This document shows, piece after piece, positions 1-7,376 of a DNA stretch of 53,919 bases. A program made the translations under genes and the position numbers. Position 1 is the stretch's first letter. Each line of letters opens with the position of its first letter. Origin of the DNA: Lachnospiraceae bacterium (GTDB taxonomy: Bacteria; Bacillota; Clostridia; Lachnospirales; Lachnospiraceae); NCBI GenBank assembly GCA_910574285.1, contig CAJTAL010000028.1, positions 1 through 53,919 of the forward strand, read 5' to 3'. The notes beneath the pieces are model-generated. The model was not told where the DNA came from and did no database searches. It saw only the letters and a program-made list of their open reading frames with translations.

Positions 1-1
1 C

Positions 2-64
2 AATAAAAGTGTAAAGAATTATGTTGAGTTTAGCGATGAATTTTTCAGCATATCTGGCATTTGA
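2..64 (+). CDS. C-terminal end of an unidentified reading frame entering from the left
   Basis: The frame is open from the window edge to TGA at 62-64 and encodes about 20 residues ending FFSISGI. Its stop lies about 36 bases before methyltransferase homology resumes in the same frame. It may be the tail of a gene in an element that interrupted the methyltransferase. The piece is too short to assign a family. Confidence 0.35.
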   Translation, partial: NKSVKNYVEFSDEFFSISGI

Positions 65-73
65 AGGAGGCGA

Positions 74-100
74 CTTTACATTATTTTTCGCTTTACATTA
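74..100. repeat. Two direct copies of CTTTACATTA at a probable insertion boundary
   Basis: CTTTACATTA occurs at 74-83 and 91-100. Its first seven bases appear inverted (TGTAAAG) at 10-16. Methyltransferase coding similarity begins immediately after, at about 101. This fits the terminal repeat of an inserted element or a junction scar. The element type is not identifiable because its body lies outside the window. Confidence 0.35.
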
Positions 101-1651
101 GCCCAATTTTGGGGAATCCCCCAGCGAAGGAAACGCATCTACCTTGTCGCAGATTTTGCAGGCGGGAGTGCCGGAAAGGTATTATTTGAGTCCGAAGGCG
201 TGTCTGGGTATTCTGCGGAGGGCTTCCGTGCGTGGCAAGGAGCTGCCGGAAGTGTTGCGGAAGGCGCTGGAGCGTCAGGCGGCATCTGCCTGAACGACCA
301 GGGCGGGCAGCGGATGGATGTGACGGATGAGGTGACCTGCACCCTGCGGGCGGAGGCGCACCATCCCCCGTGCGTCCTGGAATCGGCCGGTTTCTGTACG
401 GAGCATTCCGCAAAGGCGCGTGGCATTGGTTATAAGGAGGAAACCTCGCCCACGCTCCGTGCCGGGACTGTCCCTGCGGCGGTGGCGCTCTATGAAAACC
501 ATTCGCAGGATACCAGATACACGGGACCGCTGGACACTGCGCCTACGGTCAATGCCACTTATGGGATGGGCGGCAACAACCAGCCTTTCGTGGTGGAGCC
601 GGAAACACCCAAGACGCTGAAAATCCGCTCCGGCTGTGAGGGCGGCGGGAAAGGCCCGATCATACAGGATGACAAATCGGCAACGCTCTCCTGCAACAAT
701 GACCAGACGGTGTTCGTGCCGTTCTGCAAGGGATACCGCGCCCATTACAAAGGGGACGCCCCCACATGGAAGGACGGGAAGGTGGCAAATACGCTGAACA
801 CCTTTGATATGGGGGAAAGCCGCTGTAATGAGCTGGTGGTGCAGGCATACGGCATCTGCTCCAAGGACAGCAACGCCATGAAGTCTGACAATCCCCACAG
901 CGGATTCTATGAGGCGGAAACTTCTCGGACGCTGGATGCCAATGGCGGGAATCCCGGATGCAACCAGGGAGGGATTGCCGTGGTGGAGCCGGAAGGGATG
1001 TCGGCGTTCCATATCAACCAGAGGGACGAGGTCATCGACCTGCAGGGGAAGTCCGGGGCGCTGATGGCCACCCGGAATATGCAGATGCAGACCTTCGTCC
1101 TCCAGGGCTCCATGATCGGGCGGGATGACAGGAACGGGCCGCAGGGCAGCGGCATCAATGAGGATGTTTCCTTCACGCTGGATGCAACGGACCGCCACGC
1201 CGTGGCGCAGCCGACCTACTGCACCAGTAAGAATTCCCATTTCACACGGGCGGAGAAGGAGCTGGCGAACACGCTGGTGGCCACAGATTATAAAGACCCG
1301 CCTGTCATCAATGATGTGCAGAAGGAGCCGGAGTATATTGTCCGCAGGCTGACGCCCACCGAGTGCGCGAGGCTGCAGGGCTTCCCGGACTGGTGGTGCG
1401 GCGGGCTTGGGACGGAGGAACCCACAGAGGAAGATTTAGTGTTCTGGCGGGAGGTTTTTGAGACCCACCGGAAGATTGCGGGGACTTCCACGAAGCCCAA
1501 GACGGATAAGCAGATCATCAAGTGGCTGAAAGACCCACATTCGGATTCCGCTGAATATAAGATGTGGGGCAATGGTGTCGCACTGCCGAACGTATATTTC
1601 GTGCTTTCAGGAATCGTGTACTATGCACAGTTCCCGGACTTTTTATTGTGA
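101..1651 (+). pseudogene. DNA (cytosine-5-)-methyltransferase, N-terminal half missing
   Basis: The frame resumes at about 101 with AQFWGIPQRRKRIYLV, which matches conserved motif VIII (QRRxR) of C5 DNA methyltransferases. The C-terminus carries motif IX-like RRLTPTECARLQGFP and motif X-like GNGVALP. The SAM-binding motif I, the catalytic PCQ cysteine motif and the ENV motif should lie upstream and are absent, so this copy should be inactive unless the missing part is restored. GTG at 200 can start a 483-residue open frame, but the coding signal clearly extends upstream of it. Between motifs VIII and IX lies an unusually long region of about 300 residues built from degenerate repeats of the form TLxA...VV. 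Such enzymes are common in temperate phages of gut Bacillota, where they protect or mark phage DNA. The break coincides with the repeat at 74-100. Confidence 0.75.
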
Positions 1652-1668
1652 CATTTTTCCGCACATAA

Positions 1669-1720
1669 CGCTTGCTATTTCTGCGGTTCAGAGTGATTAA
1701 TGTAGTACCGAAAAACGAAG
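1669..1720 (+). promoter_or_regulatory. Degenerate copy of the prophage promoter-like element (copy 0)
   Basis: TTGCTA at 1672-1677 is followed by exactly 17 bases, then GATTAA at 1695-1700, then GTAGTACCGAAAA. This mirrors the seven well-conserved copies downstream but has drifted. The upstream inverted repeat seen in the other copies is not obvious. It lies just before the ribosome site of the gene starting at 1734. Confidence 0.5.
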
Positions 1721-1733
1721 GAGGTACAAAAAA

Positions 1734-2486
1734 ATGAGGTTTGAATTCAACAGGACAGGGGCAGAGAGGAAAGCGCTGGTGCAGGCGATGGGAGAGATTT
1801 TAGAGGTGAAGCCGAGATACCTTGGGATGCCGACGGCGGCTTACGAGGTGGATTACTTCCACATTGACAAGACCGGCGCGGTAGAGTTTGACGACCGGGC
1901 GGACAGTGAGGAGATAGAAAACCTGATGGAGCAGCTTGCCGAAAGGGGAATCATTGCAGCCCAGGCGGAAACGGTGCAGGAAGGCGGCACGGCGGAAGAA
2001 AACGCAGAGCCAGAACACCATGCGGAGGAGTCGGAAACAGCGCCGCAGGAGGCAAACGTGGGGCTTACGGTGGCAATGCCGAGGGATTCCTTCACGGATG
2101 CCGCACTGGAGAACCTGCGGAAACTGGTGGACTCCAAGGGCAGCCTTATCAAAAAGGCGCTGGCGGTCAGCAGCCTCCCGATTGAGGCGGATGGGGAGAA
2201 GGTTTCCTTCCCATGGTTTTCCAAAACGGACAGCGAGTCGGCAGCGGCCTACACCCATTTCATTGCCGCTCTCTGCGACATGGCGAGGAACCAGAAGCGC
2301 ATCACGGCGACCGAGAAAAAGGTGGAGAATGAAAAATACGCTTTCCGGTGCTTCCTGCTCCGGCTCGGCTTCATTGGCGCGGAATACAAGGGCGAGCGGA
2401 AAACCCTGCTGAAGAACCTTTCCGGCAGCTCGGCATTTAAAAACGGAGAAAGGAAGGAGGCGGCTGGCAATGAAGTTTCCGAGTAG
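1734..2486 (+). CDS. Conserved phage protein of the type often labelled virulence protein
   Basis: The 250-residue product starts at ATG with AAGGAGG just upstream. The N-terminus (residues 1-80) resembles a domain in phage and integrative-element proteins often annotated as virulence protein; no biochemical role is established. A glutamate-rich linker spans about residues 85-115. The last 45 residues (KYAFRCFLLRLGFIG, then GERKTLLKNLSGSSAFKNG) match the C-terminus of the amidoligase at 3111-4058, where the equivalent reads KYAMRTWLLRLGFIG. A shared C-terminal module suggests the two proteins share a partner or substrate. It overlaps the next gene by 17 bases. The label is by resemblance only; the start is well supported. 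Confidence 0.65.
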   Translation: MRFEFNRTGAERKALVQAMGEILEVKPRYLGMPTAAYEVDYFHIDKTGAVEFDDRADSEEIENLMEQLAERGIIAAQAETVQEGGTAEENAEPEHHAEESETAPQEANVGLTVAMPRDSFTDAALENLRKLVDSKGSLIKKALAVSSLPIEADGEKVSFPWFSKTDSESAAAYTHFIAALCDMARNQKRITATEKKVENEKYAFRCFLLRLGFIGAEYKGERKTLLKNLSGSSAFKNGERKEAAGNEVSE

Positions 2487-2700
2487 GGAGATTGTGGAGC
2501 GTGTCCGCAGGGAGTACCCTGCAGGCACACGGGTGGAGCTTGTGCGGATGGAAGATGTGCAAGCCCCGCCCATCGGGACGAAAGGAACCGTGACGGGCGT
2601 GGATGACACGGCGAGCGTCATGGTAGCGTGGGACAACGGCAGTCACCTCCATGTAATTTACGGTGAGGATGAGGCACGGAAGATAGAGGAGGACGATTAG
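2470..2700 (+). CDS. DUF4314-type small protein
   Basis: The 76-residue protein starts at ATG inside the end of the previous gene, with GGAGGCGGCTGGCA upstream. The sequence PAGTRVELVRMEDVQAPPIG, followed by GTKGTVTGVDDTASVMVAWD, looks like a small SH3-like beta barrel. DUF4314 proteins of this type are common in phage and conjugative-element accessory blocks of Bacillota and have no known activity. The gene sits in an operon with the genes on either side. The stop TAG directly abuts the ATG of the next gene. Confidence 0.65.
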   Translation: MKFPSREIVERVRREYPAGTRVELVRMEDVQAPPIGTKGTVTGVDDTASVMVAWDNGSHLHVIYGEDEARKIEEDD

Positions 2701-2982
2701 ATGGAACAGGACATTCTGAAACAGATTTATTTTGGGGAGATTGTGCCGTGGGAGAACCGGAACGACAAGACGCCGGAAATGGTGGAGATTGCCGACCGCA
2801 TTGACGGGGAGATTGAACGCCTGAAAGGGCTGCTGGACAGTGAGGGGAAGGCGCTGCTGGAGAAACTTCTGGACGATGCCTCCGATCTTGAGTGCAAGAC
2901 CATCTGTGAAGGCTTCAAGGACGGATTCCGGCTCGGCGCACAGATCACGGCGGCATCCCTGGGGAGCGTAAAAAAACCATAA
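2701..2982 (+). CDS. DUF6809-like small helical protein
   Basis: The 93-residue product is predicted to be largely helical, with FGEIVPWENR near the start and a C-terminal region ending CEGFKDGFRLGAQI. The pattern of an early proline turn, paired helices and a terminal GFxxGxxxG-like segment is typical of DUF6809-like proteins in gut phages and integrative elements. Similar proteins occur at 10733-11029 and 38874-39209 in this window. Function is unknown. It begins one base after the previous stop, so translation is likely coupled. Confidence 0.55.
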   Translation: MEQDILKQIYFGEIVPWENRNDKTPEMVEIADRIDGEIERLKGLLDSEGKALLEKLLDDASDLECKTICEGFKDGFRLGAQITAASLGSVKKP

Positions 2983-2983
2983 A

Positions 2984-3085
2984 GTACACAAAAAACAGGG
3001 CAGAACATTGTGTAGATTATGCTCCGAATTGACTTGCTATTATCCCCTTTTAGAGCGAATATGTGTACTACCGAAAGGGAAAACA
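2984..3085 (+). promoter_or_regulatory. Promoter-like repeat element, copy 1
   Basis: The inverted repeat TACACAA (2985-2991) / TTGTGTA (3008-3014) is followed by TTGCTA (3034-3039), exactly 17 bases, and GAATAT (3057-3062). The conserved downstream stretch GTGTACTACCGAAAGGG follows. The fixed spacing with variable spacer sequence supports promoter function. It precedes the amidoligase gene by about 25 bases. Confidence 0.65.
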
Positions 3086-3110
3086 CACAACGAAAACGGA
3101 GGAAAACAGC

Positions 3111-4058
3111 ATGAACGAAAAGTTAGCAAGACAGGTTGAGGAGATGAAAAAGCAGACCATCGGGGTTGAGGTGGAGATGAACAGCATCGCAAGGGACAAG
3201 GCAGCGAGGATTGCGGCTAAGTACTTCGGCACAGGAAGGTACGAAAACACGGCGGCACGGAACGGCTACAGCACCTGGAGCGCATGGGACGCAGACGGCA
3301 GGGAGTGGAAATTCCAGAAGGACGTGAGCATCGCGGGGCCGGACAGCGAAAAATGCGAGATGGTGACGCCGATCCTTACCTACGCGGACATGGAGCTTCT
3401 GCAGGAGCTCATCCGGCAACTCCGGCACGCCGGCGCAAAGAGCGACGCGGGAAGGGGCTGCGGGGTACACATCCACATCGGGGCGAAGGGCCACACGCCG
3501 CAGACGCTCCGCAACCTTGCCAACATTATGGCAGGCCATGAAAGCCTGATAGCGGACGCCTTAAACCTTGACCGCTGGAGGATGAACCGCTACTGCCGCA
3601 CGGTTGACCCGCGGTTCTTAGAGGAGGTCAACAGAAAGAAACCTTCCACGATGGCAGCCCTCGCGGACATCTGGTACACAAGCCACGGCGCAAACTACGG
3701 CAGGAGCCAGCACTACAACGACAGCCGCTACCATATGCTCAACTACCACGCAACCTTCACCAAAGGCACGGTCGAGTTCCGGCTCTTCCAGTTCGATGAA
3801 CCGGGGGACGGGCGCAGGGGCGGCCTCCACGCAGGGCAGCTCAAGAGCTACATCCAGCTCTGCCTCGCACTCAGCCAGATGGCGAAGGAAGTCAAGACCG
3901 CAAGCCCGAAGCCGCAGCAGAGCGAGAACCCGAAATACGCCATGCGGACATGGCTCCTCCGGCTCGGCTTCATCGGGGACGAATTCAAGACCGCAAGGGA
4001 CATCCTGACAAGGAGGCTTGCAGGGGACGCATCCTTCCGGAACGGAAGGGCCGCTTGA
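3111..4058 (+). CDS. Amidoligase family protein (glutamine-synthetase-like fold)
   Basis: The 315-residue product starts at ATG 3111 behind CGGAGGAAAACAGC. An in-frame GTG at 3063 lies inside the repeat element and is a less likely start. Family hallmarks visible are IGVEVEM near residue 16, the metal-binding type motif CGVHIHIG in mid-protein, and GTVEFRLFQFDEP near residue 225. Family members are predicted to form amide bonds using ATP, ligating amino groups to carboxylates on peptides or small molecules. The C-terminal 45 residues form a separate module shared with the protein at 1734-2486. The next gene encodes a gamma-glutamylcyclotransferase, a pairing described for amidoligases in phage and bacterial gene neighbourhoods. 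Together they may make and cleave a gamma-glutamyl-type linkage; the substrate is unknown. Confidence 0.8.
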   Translation: MNEKLARQVEEMKKQTIGVEVEMNSIARDKAARIAAKYFGTGRYENTAARNGYSTWSAWDADGREWKFQKDVSIAGPDSEKCEMVTPILTYADMELLQELIRQLRHAGAKSDAGRGCGVHIHIGAKGHTPQTLRNLANIMAGHESLIADALNLDRWRMNRYCRTVDPRFLEEVNRKKPSTMAALADIWYTSHGANYGRSQHYNDSRYHMLNYHATFTKGTVEFRLFQFDEPGDGRRGGLHAGQLKSYIQLCLALSQMAKEVKTASPKPQQSENPKYAMRTWLLRLGFIGDEFKTARDILTRRLAGDASFRNGRAA

Positions 4059-4065
4059 AGGGACC

Positions 4066-4155
4066 GCAGGAGGTAGCCTCCTGCCACCTTTCCTGCCGCA
4101 GAAACGGCAGTGGACCGCTACGGCGGTCTTAAGGTGGTAGAAGGGTACCCCCTTC
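4066..4155 (+). ncRNA. Candidate structured RNA with a three-way junction
   Basis: Hairpins fill the gap between the amidoligase and cyclotransferase genes. An 8-bp hairpin GCAGGAGG (4066-4073) / CCTCCTGC (4077-4084) is followed by an outer stem CCACCTT (4084-4090) / AAGGTGG (4131-4137). That stem encloses two hairpins: CTGCCG (4093-4098) / CGGCAG (4105-4110), and GACCGC (4113-4118) / GCGGTC (4123-4128). The second is closed by a UACG tetraloop. A last hairpin GAAGGG (4140-4145) / CCCTTC (4150-4155) precedes the ribosome site of the next gene. No T-tract follows, so it is not a standard terminator. Stems were paired by eye; it could be a leader controlling the cyclotransferase gene. Confidence 0.5.
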
Positions 4156-4174
4156 GGAAAGGACGGATATCAGA

Positions 4175-4864
4175 ATGGAAAAGAGATACTACATTGCTTA
4201 CGGCTCAAATTTGAACATCCCGCAGATGCGGATGCGCTGCCCTGGGGCGAGGATCATCGGGACTTCGGTGATTGAGGGCTACCGGCTGCTGTTCAAGGGG
4301 AGCAGGACCGGCTCCTACCTCACCATCGAGCCGCAGGAGGGCGCGAGCGTCCCCGTAGCGGCATGGGCGGTGACAGAAGAGGATGAGGCGGCGCTGGACC
4401 GCTACGAGGGATTCCCAGCCTTTTATTACAAAAAGGAAATGAAGCTGCCCCTCAAGGGCATCAAGACCGGCAGGGTGCGGATACGGAAGGTTTTCGTCTA
4501 CATCATGCATGAGGACCGCCCGCTTGGGATTCCGAGTGAGTTCTACATGGAGACCTGCAGGCAGGGCTACCAGAGTTTCGGATTCGACGAGGCATTTTTG
4601 GAACAGGCGTATGCCGACAGCACGGAGGAATTTCCGGGCGGGTGGAAAGCAGGGGAAGCCTGCTTCATGGCCACCAATCGGAAGAACGGCTGCGCGGGCA
4701 ACTACACAGTGTTGGGATTTGACGGGAGGTATTTCACCCTCCAGAACCGCAGGGGAAGCCGCTGCCGCGCATCCGCAGGCCGGATGTTCCGCAGCAGGGA
4801 GGCGGCGCTTGCCCCTCGGAAGGAAAACACGGAAGGAGGAAGCCATGATGAAAGAAACAGATAA
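4175..4864 (+). CDS. Gamma-glutamylcyclotransferase (AIG2-like) family protein
   Basis: The 229-residue protein starts at ATG behind GGAAAGGACGGATATCAGA. YYIAYGSNL at residues 5-13 is the family signature loop that binds the gamma-glutamyl substrate. LDRYEGFP near residue 75 carries the expected catalytic glutamate. The family releases 5-oxoproline from gamma-glutamyl amines. The product is longer than a minimal domain (about 120-150 residues) and has a C-terminal extension of unknown role (ACFMATNRKNGCAGNYTV region). Following an amidoligase, it may trim or recycle the ligase product. A predicted RNA fold lies directly upstream, and its end overlaps the next gene by 20 bases. Confidence 0.8.
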   Translation: MEKRYYIAYGSNLNIPQMRMRCPGARIIGTSVIEGYRLLFKGSRTGSYLTIEPQEGASVPVAAWAVTEEDEAALDRYEGFPAFYYKKEMKLPLKGIKTGRVRIRKVFVYIMHEDRPLGIPSEFYMETCRQGYQSFGFDEAFLEQAYADSTEEFPGGWKAGEACFMATNRKNGCAGNYTVLGFDGRYFTLQNRRGSRCRASAGRMFRSREAALAPRKENTEGGSHDERNR

Positions 4865-5066
4865 TATTGCGAGGATTTCGGTCTGCCCAAGATGTGGGCA
4901 GACCTACCACGGAAGGCCGGCAGTTTCGCGGGCAGACGGCAGAACGCAGCTCTGTCCGGACTGCGGCACCAGGGAGGCGCTGGAGAGCATCGGTGTGGAT
5001 GGGAAAGAGCAGGAGCAGATTCTGGAAGCCATCCACAGATGCTACGGAAGGAGGCAGGAGCCGTGA
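4845..5066 (+). CDS. Small zinc-ribbon protein
   Basis: The 73-residue protein starts at ATG 4845 (a second ATG follows at 4848) behind AAGGAGGAAGCC, inside the end of the cyclotransferase gene. Two CxxC pairs, CPRCGQTY and CPDCGTRE, about 25 residues apart, form a typical zinc ribbon. The C-terminal half is helical and charged. A nucleic-acid or protein adaptor role is plausible, but no function is known. Its stop overlaps the GTG start of the next small gene. Confidence 0.65.
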   Translation: MMKETDNIARISVCPRCGQTYHGRPAVSRADGRTQLCPDCGTREALESIGVDGKEQEQILEAIHRCYGRRQEP

Positions 5067-5254
5067 AAGCATATGGGAGGAACCTCCGCTGGATAGAGGA
5101 CCACCAGTATGGGGATGAGATGCACACCGGGATTGCCATGCCTGCGTCGGGGAAAAGGCGCGGGCAGAGGCGGAGGCGCTACAAAAGACCGTTCAAAAAG
5201 TCGGAGCGGCAGCATTCAAAAAATGAAATCCGGAAGGAGTCAGGCGGGCTGTGA
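5063..5254 (+). CDS. Small basic protein of unknown function
   Basis: The 63-residue product starts at GTG 5063 within a GTGA overlap with the preceding stop, behind GGAAGGAGGCAGGAGCC. It is strikingly basic in its second half (KRRGQRRRRYKRPFKK), suggesting nucleic-acid binding. No family is recognised. The stop lies inside a short GC hairpin (GGCGGG/CCCGCC, about 5243-5260), after which promoter element copy 2 begins. Confidence 0.5.
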   Translation: MKAYGRNLRWIEDHQYGDEMHTGIAMPASGKRRGQRRRRYKRPFKKSERQHSKNEIRKESGGL

Positions 5255-5261
5255 CCCGCCA

Positions 5262-5370
5262 TAAACCACACAATCCCTGCCCCGGATATTTGTGCAGTAT
5301 TATGCTCCGAAATGACTTGATAATATGTCCTTTCAGAGCGAATATGTGTACTACCGAAAGGGAAAACACA
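5262..5370 (+). promoter_or_regulatory. Promoter-like repeat element, copy 2
   Basis: CACACAA/TTGTG inverted-repeat arms lead to TTGATA (5317-5322), 17 bases, and GAATAT (5340-5345), then GTGTACTACCGAAAGGG. Here CCTTTC before and GAAAGG after the -10-like hexamer can also pair. It drives the genes starting at 5392 and 5732. Confidence 0.65.
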
Positions 5371-5391
5371 AAGAAAACGGAGGATGCAGGG

Positions 5392-5712
5392 ATGAAGGTT
5401 TGGATGCTTGGGAAATTTGAGGAGATGGAGATCGGGCAGAAGGTTCTGGTGGCGAGGTGCGGGAGCGGGCATTCCTACTTCGGGGAGTTCGGTCGGCTGG
5501 CAAGGACGACTGCCCGCCACCTGGTTTTTGAAACGGAATCAGGCGCACAGGTAAAGACAGCCATCGACAACATCCACGAGGTGGTCGGAAAAGCAAAGAA
5601 AGAAGGCTATTGGGTAAGCACCAGGATTGAAAACCGCGAGGACGATAAAAACTTTATACACGATGCGGTCAGCTTTTGGGATGAGAAGAAATGCTGCCTG
5701 GTGAAAAAATAA
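5392..5712 (+). CDS. Hypothetical early prophage protein
   Basis: The 106-residue product starts at ATG 5392 behind ACGGAGGATGCAGGG. The N-terminal half (GQKVLVARCGSGHSYFGEFG) reads as a beta-rich fold. VVGKAKKEGYWVSTRIENRE lies in the C-terminal half. No family is recognised. It follows promoter element copy 2 directly and is followed after 19 bases by another small gene, so the two form an operon. Confidence 0.5.
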   Translation: MKVWMLGKFEEMEIGQKVLVARCGSGHSYFGEFGRLARTTARHLVFETESGAQVKTAIDNIHEVVGKAKKEGYWVSTRIENREDDKNFIHDAVSFWDEKKCCLVKK

Positions 5713-5731
5713 GACAGAGGAGGACGCAACC

Positions 5732-6109
5732 ATGAGGAAAAGGACAGAGGTCATCCGGGAGTGGATTGACGCGAGGAAAGAACGGGGAGAGATTACAAAA
5801 TGTATGTTTTACATTACGGTTCCAAAGGATACCGACCTTTGCAAAGATGAAACCATAAAGAAAATTGAGGGGATGCTTGACAGGAACCATGTCGGCCACG
5901 GCCATGTCGATACGGTCTGCGGTGCATGGAACCTGAACCGGGACTGGATTGAGACCAGGGAGATAGACTGCATTGTGGAGTTCTGCGGCGTGTACCCCAT
6001 CGATTGGGATTTGGAGGATGTGGCAGAGTTTGAACGGATGGAGACCGATGGCGAGATCATTGCTTTGGTTGACTGGATAGAGGACGGGAAGCACATCCCC
6101 AATCATTGA
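5732..6109 (+). CDS. Hypothetical acidic early prophage protein
   Basis: The 125-residue product starts at ATG 5732 behind AGAGGAGGACGCAACC. It is acidic, with a tryptophan-rich C-terminal half (PIDWDLEDVAEFERM, VDWIEDGKHIPNH). No family is recognised. It is the second gene of the unit governed by element copy 2; copy 3 begins right after its stop. Confidence 0.5.
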   Translation: MRKRTEVIREWIDARKERGEITKCMFYITVPKDTDLCKDETIKKIEGMLDRNHVGHGHVDTVCGAWNLNRDWIETREIDCIVEFCGVYPIDWDLEDVAEFERMETDGEIIALVDWIEDGKHIPNH

Positions 6110-6112
6110 AAA

Positions 6113-6212
6113 TTACACAATTCCCGTTGCGGATATTTGTGCAGCTTATGTTCGGAATTAACTTGATAAAATGTGGTTTTAGAGCGAATATGTGTACTAC
6201 CGAAAGGGAAAA
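6113..6212 (+). promoter_or_regulatory. Promoter-like repeat element, copy 3
   Basis: CACAA/TTGTG arms are followed by TTGATA (6163-6168), a 17-base spacer, GAATAT (6186-6191) and GTGTACTACCGAAAGGG. It precedes a four-gene unit starting at 6247. Confidence 0.65.
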
Positions 6213-6246
6213 CAAAGCCACAGGTAAAAAAACGGAGGTACACACC

Positions 6247-6582
6247 ATGACAAAGAACGAAGTGATCCAGGCAATTAAAGATGAAATCAGGATGAACGGA
6301 TTCCAGCCGGAAATGGATGAGCGGTTTTCACCGATGCCTTTCCTTAAAGGGGAAAGCGACCTCTACATTGCGGTCAGCATCCGGGAAAGGCTGGACTTTG
6401 CAAACTGCGATTTTGAAAAAAAGGTAGCGGCCTACACGGTGGATGTGAAGGCGAGCGTTCGGAAGATGGGCGGGAACCCGACGCCGGAGGAGCTGCTGGA
6501 TGCGGCAGACCAGATACGCAGGGGTGCGGAGCTTGCACGGAACCTGCAGGGGATGGACCTTGCATACACGGAAGAAGCATAA
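6247..6582 (+). CDS. Hypothetical early prophage protein
   Basis: The 111-residue product starts at ATG 6247 behind ACGGAGGTACACACC. The N-terminal helix (TKNEVIQAIKDEIR) is followed by a charged core. The C-terminal segment is helical (EELLDAADQIRRGAELARNL). No family is recognised. It is the first gene of the unit after element copy 3. Confidence 0.5.
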   Translation: MTKNEVIQAIKDEIRMNGFQPEMDERFSPMPFLKGESDLYIAVSIRERLDFANCDFEKKVAAYTVDVKASVRKMGGNPTPEELLDAADQIRRGAELARNLQGMDLAYTEEA

Positions 6583-6596
6583 GGGAGGGGATTGGA

Positions 6597-6818
6597 ATGG
6601 CAGGATTGAAAAAGCAGAGGAACAAAAACCATTGGACACTTCCCTATGCATATGCAGGACGGCGGTCCGAGGTACACGTTTGGCTGGTGGAGGATAAGAA
6701 TTCATCTTATTTTGGGAAATACCATGTGTACTGCGGGGCAGTGTCGGAGATGGCGGATACAATTGAGGAAGCGGCAGAACTGGCGCAGGGATTTACCCAC
6801 GGCGGTGCATTGGCATAA
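6597..6818 (+). CDS. Small hypothetical prophage protein
   Basis: The 73-residue product starts at ATG 6597 behind AAGGGAGGGGATTGGA. HWTLPYAYAGRRSEVHVWLV suggests beta strands; the C-terminal part is helical (ADTIEEAAELAQGF). It is second in its operon. No family is recognised. Confidence 0.45.
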   Translation: MAGLKKQRNKNHWTLPYAYAGRRSEVHVWLVEDKNSSYFGKYHVYCGAVSEMADTIEEAAELAQGFTHGGALA

Positions 6819-6844
6819 AGATACGGAATGGAGGATAAGGATTT

Positions 6845-7054
6845 ATGGTTGAGGAATATAAAGGATACAGGATAGACACAGGCTGGAACGATGAGGCACT
6901 GGGATTTGATTTCCATGTCGGCACGGCGGACGGCAGAGAGGCATTCCGCAGCGAAGAACCATTCTTTTACGAAGAAAACGCACTGGCGGCGGCAAAAAAA
7001 GCGATAGATGAAGAGACTGTGCAGGAGGGAGTCGGGGATGAACATAGCAGATAG
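6845..7054 (+). CDS. Small hypothetical prophage protein
   Basis: The 69-residue product starts at ATG 6845 behind GGAGGATAAGGATTT. The pattern EEYKGYRIDTG at the N-terminus resembles EYKGYSIAFG in the protein at 8636-8929, so the two may be distant paralogues. It overlaps the next gene by 17 bases. Function is unknown. Confidence 0.45.
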   Translation: MVEEYKGYRIDTGWNDEALGFDFHVGTADGREAFRSEEPFFYEENALAAAKKAIDEETVQEGVGDEHSR

Positions 7055-7241
7055 GATGGAGCGGGAGTCAAGGCTCCGGGGGAACCTTGCGGAATGGATG
7101 ATGGCGCACGGGACTGTAAAGTCCGACCGCGAGAGGAGCAACGAATATGTGGGCGTGAGGATTGCCGAGGTCCGCTGGCGGGGGAAGGATTACTGCATCA
7201 CATGGGTGGACGGGGAAGCCTGCCGGATTGAAAAAGAGTGA
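7038..7241 (+). CDS. Small hypothetical prophage protein
   Basis: The 67-residue product starts at ATG 7038 behind AGGAGGGAGTCGGGG, inside the previous gene. It has a helical N-terminal half (ADRMERESRLRGNLAEWMM) and a beta C-terminal half (VRIAEVRWRGKDYCITW). It is last in the unit of element copy 3. No family is recognised. Confidence 0.45.
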   Translation: MNIADRMERESRLRGNLAEWMMAHGTVKSDRERSNEYVGVRIAEVRWRGKDYCITWVDGEACRIEKE

Positions 7242-7250
7242 TCCTGCTGT

Positions 7251-7354
7251 AAACTACACAATTCTTGCCACGGATATTTGTGTAGTTTATAGCCCGGAAT
7301 TAACTTGCTATTATGGGCAGAAAGAGCGAATATGTGTACTACGAAAGGGAAAAC
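7251..7354 (+). promoter_or_regulatory. Promoter-like repeat element, copy 4
   Basis: This copy has the best inverted repeat: AAACTACACAA (7251-7261) and TTGTGTAGTTT (7278-7288) pair perfectly over 11 bp. TTGCTA (7305-7310), 17 bases and GAATAT (7328-7333) follow, then GTGTACTACGAAAGGG with one base lost relative to the other copies. It precedes the genes at 7377 and 7597. Confidence 0.65.
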
Positions 7355-7376
7355 ACAAAAAACGGAGGACACAGCT

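Noticed and set aside
275-1240. Long open frame on the minus strand opposite the methyltransferase
   Set aside because: It mirrors codon structure of the plus-strand gene, has no ribosome site and no recognisable domain. Similar antisense frames lie opposite portal, capsid and GH18 genes for the same reason.
3063-3110. Upstream GTG start for the amidoligase
   Set aside because: These codons fall in the conserved promoter-like element, whose sequence repeats elsewhere in other frames. ATG 3111 has the ribosome site.
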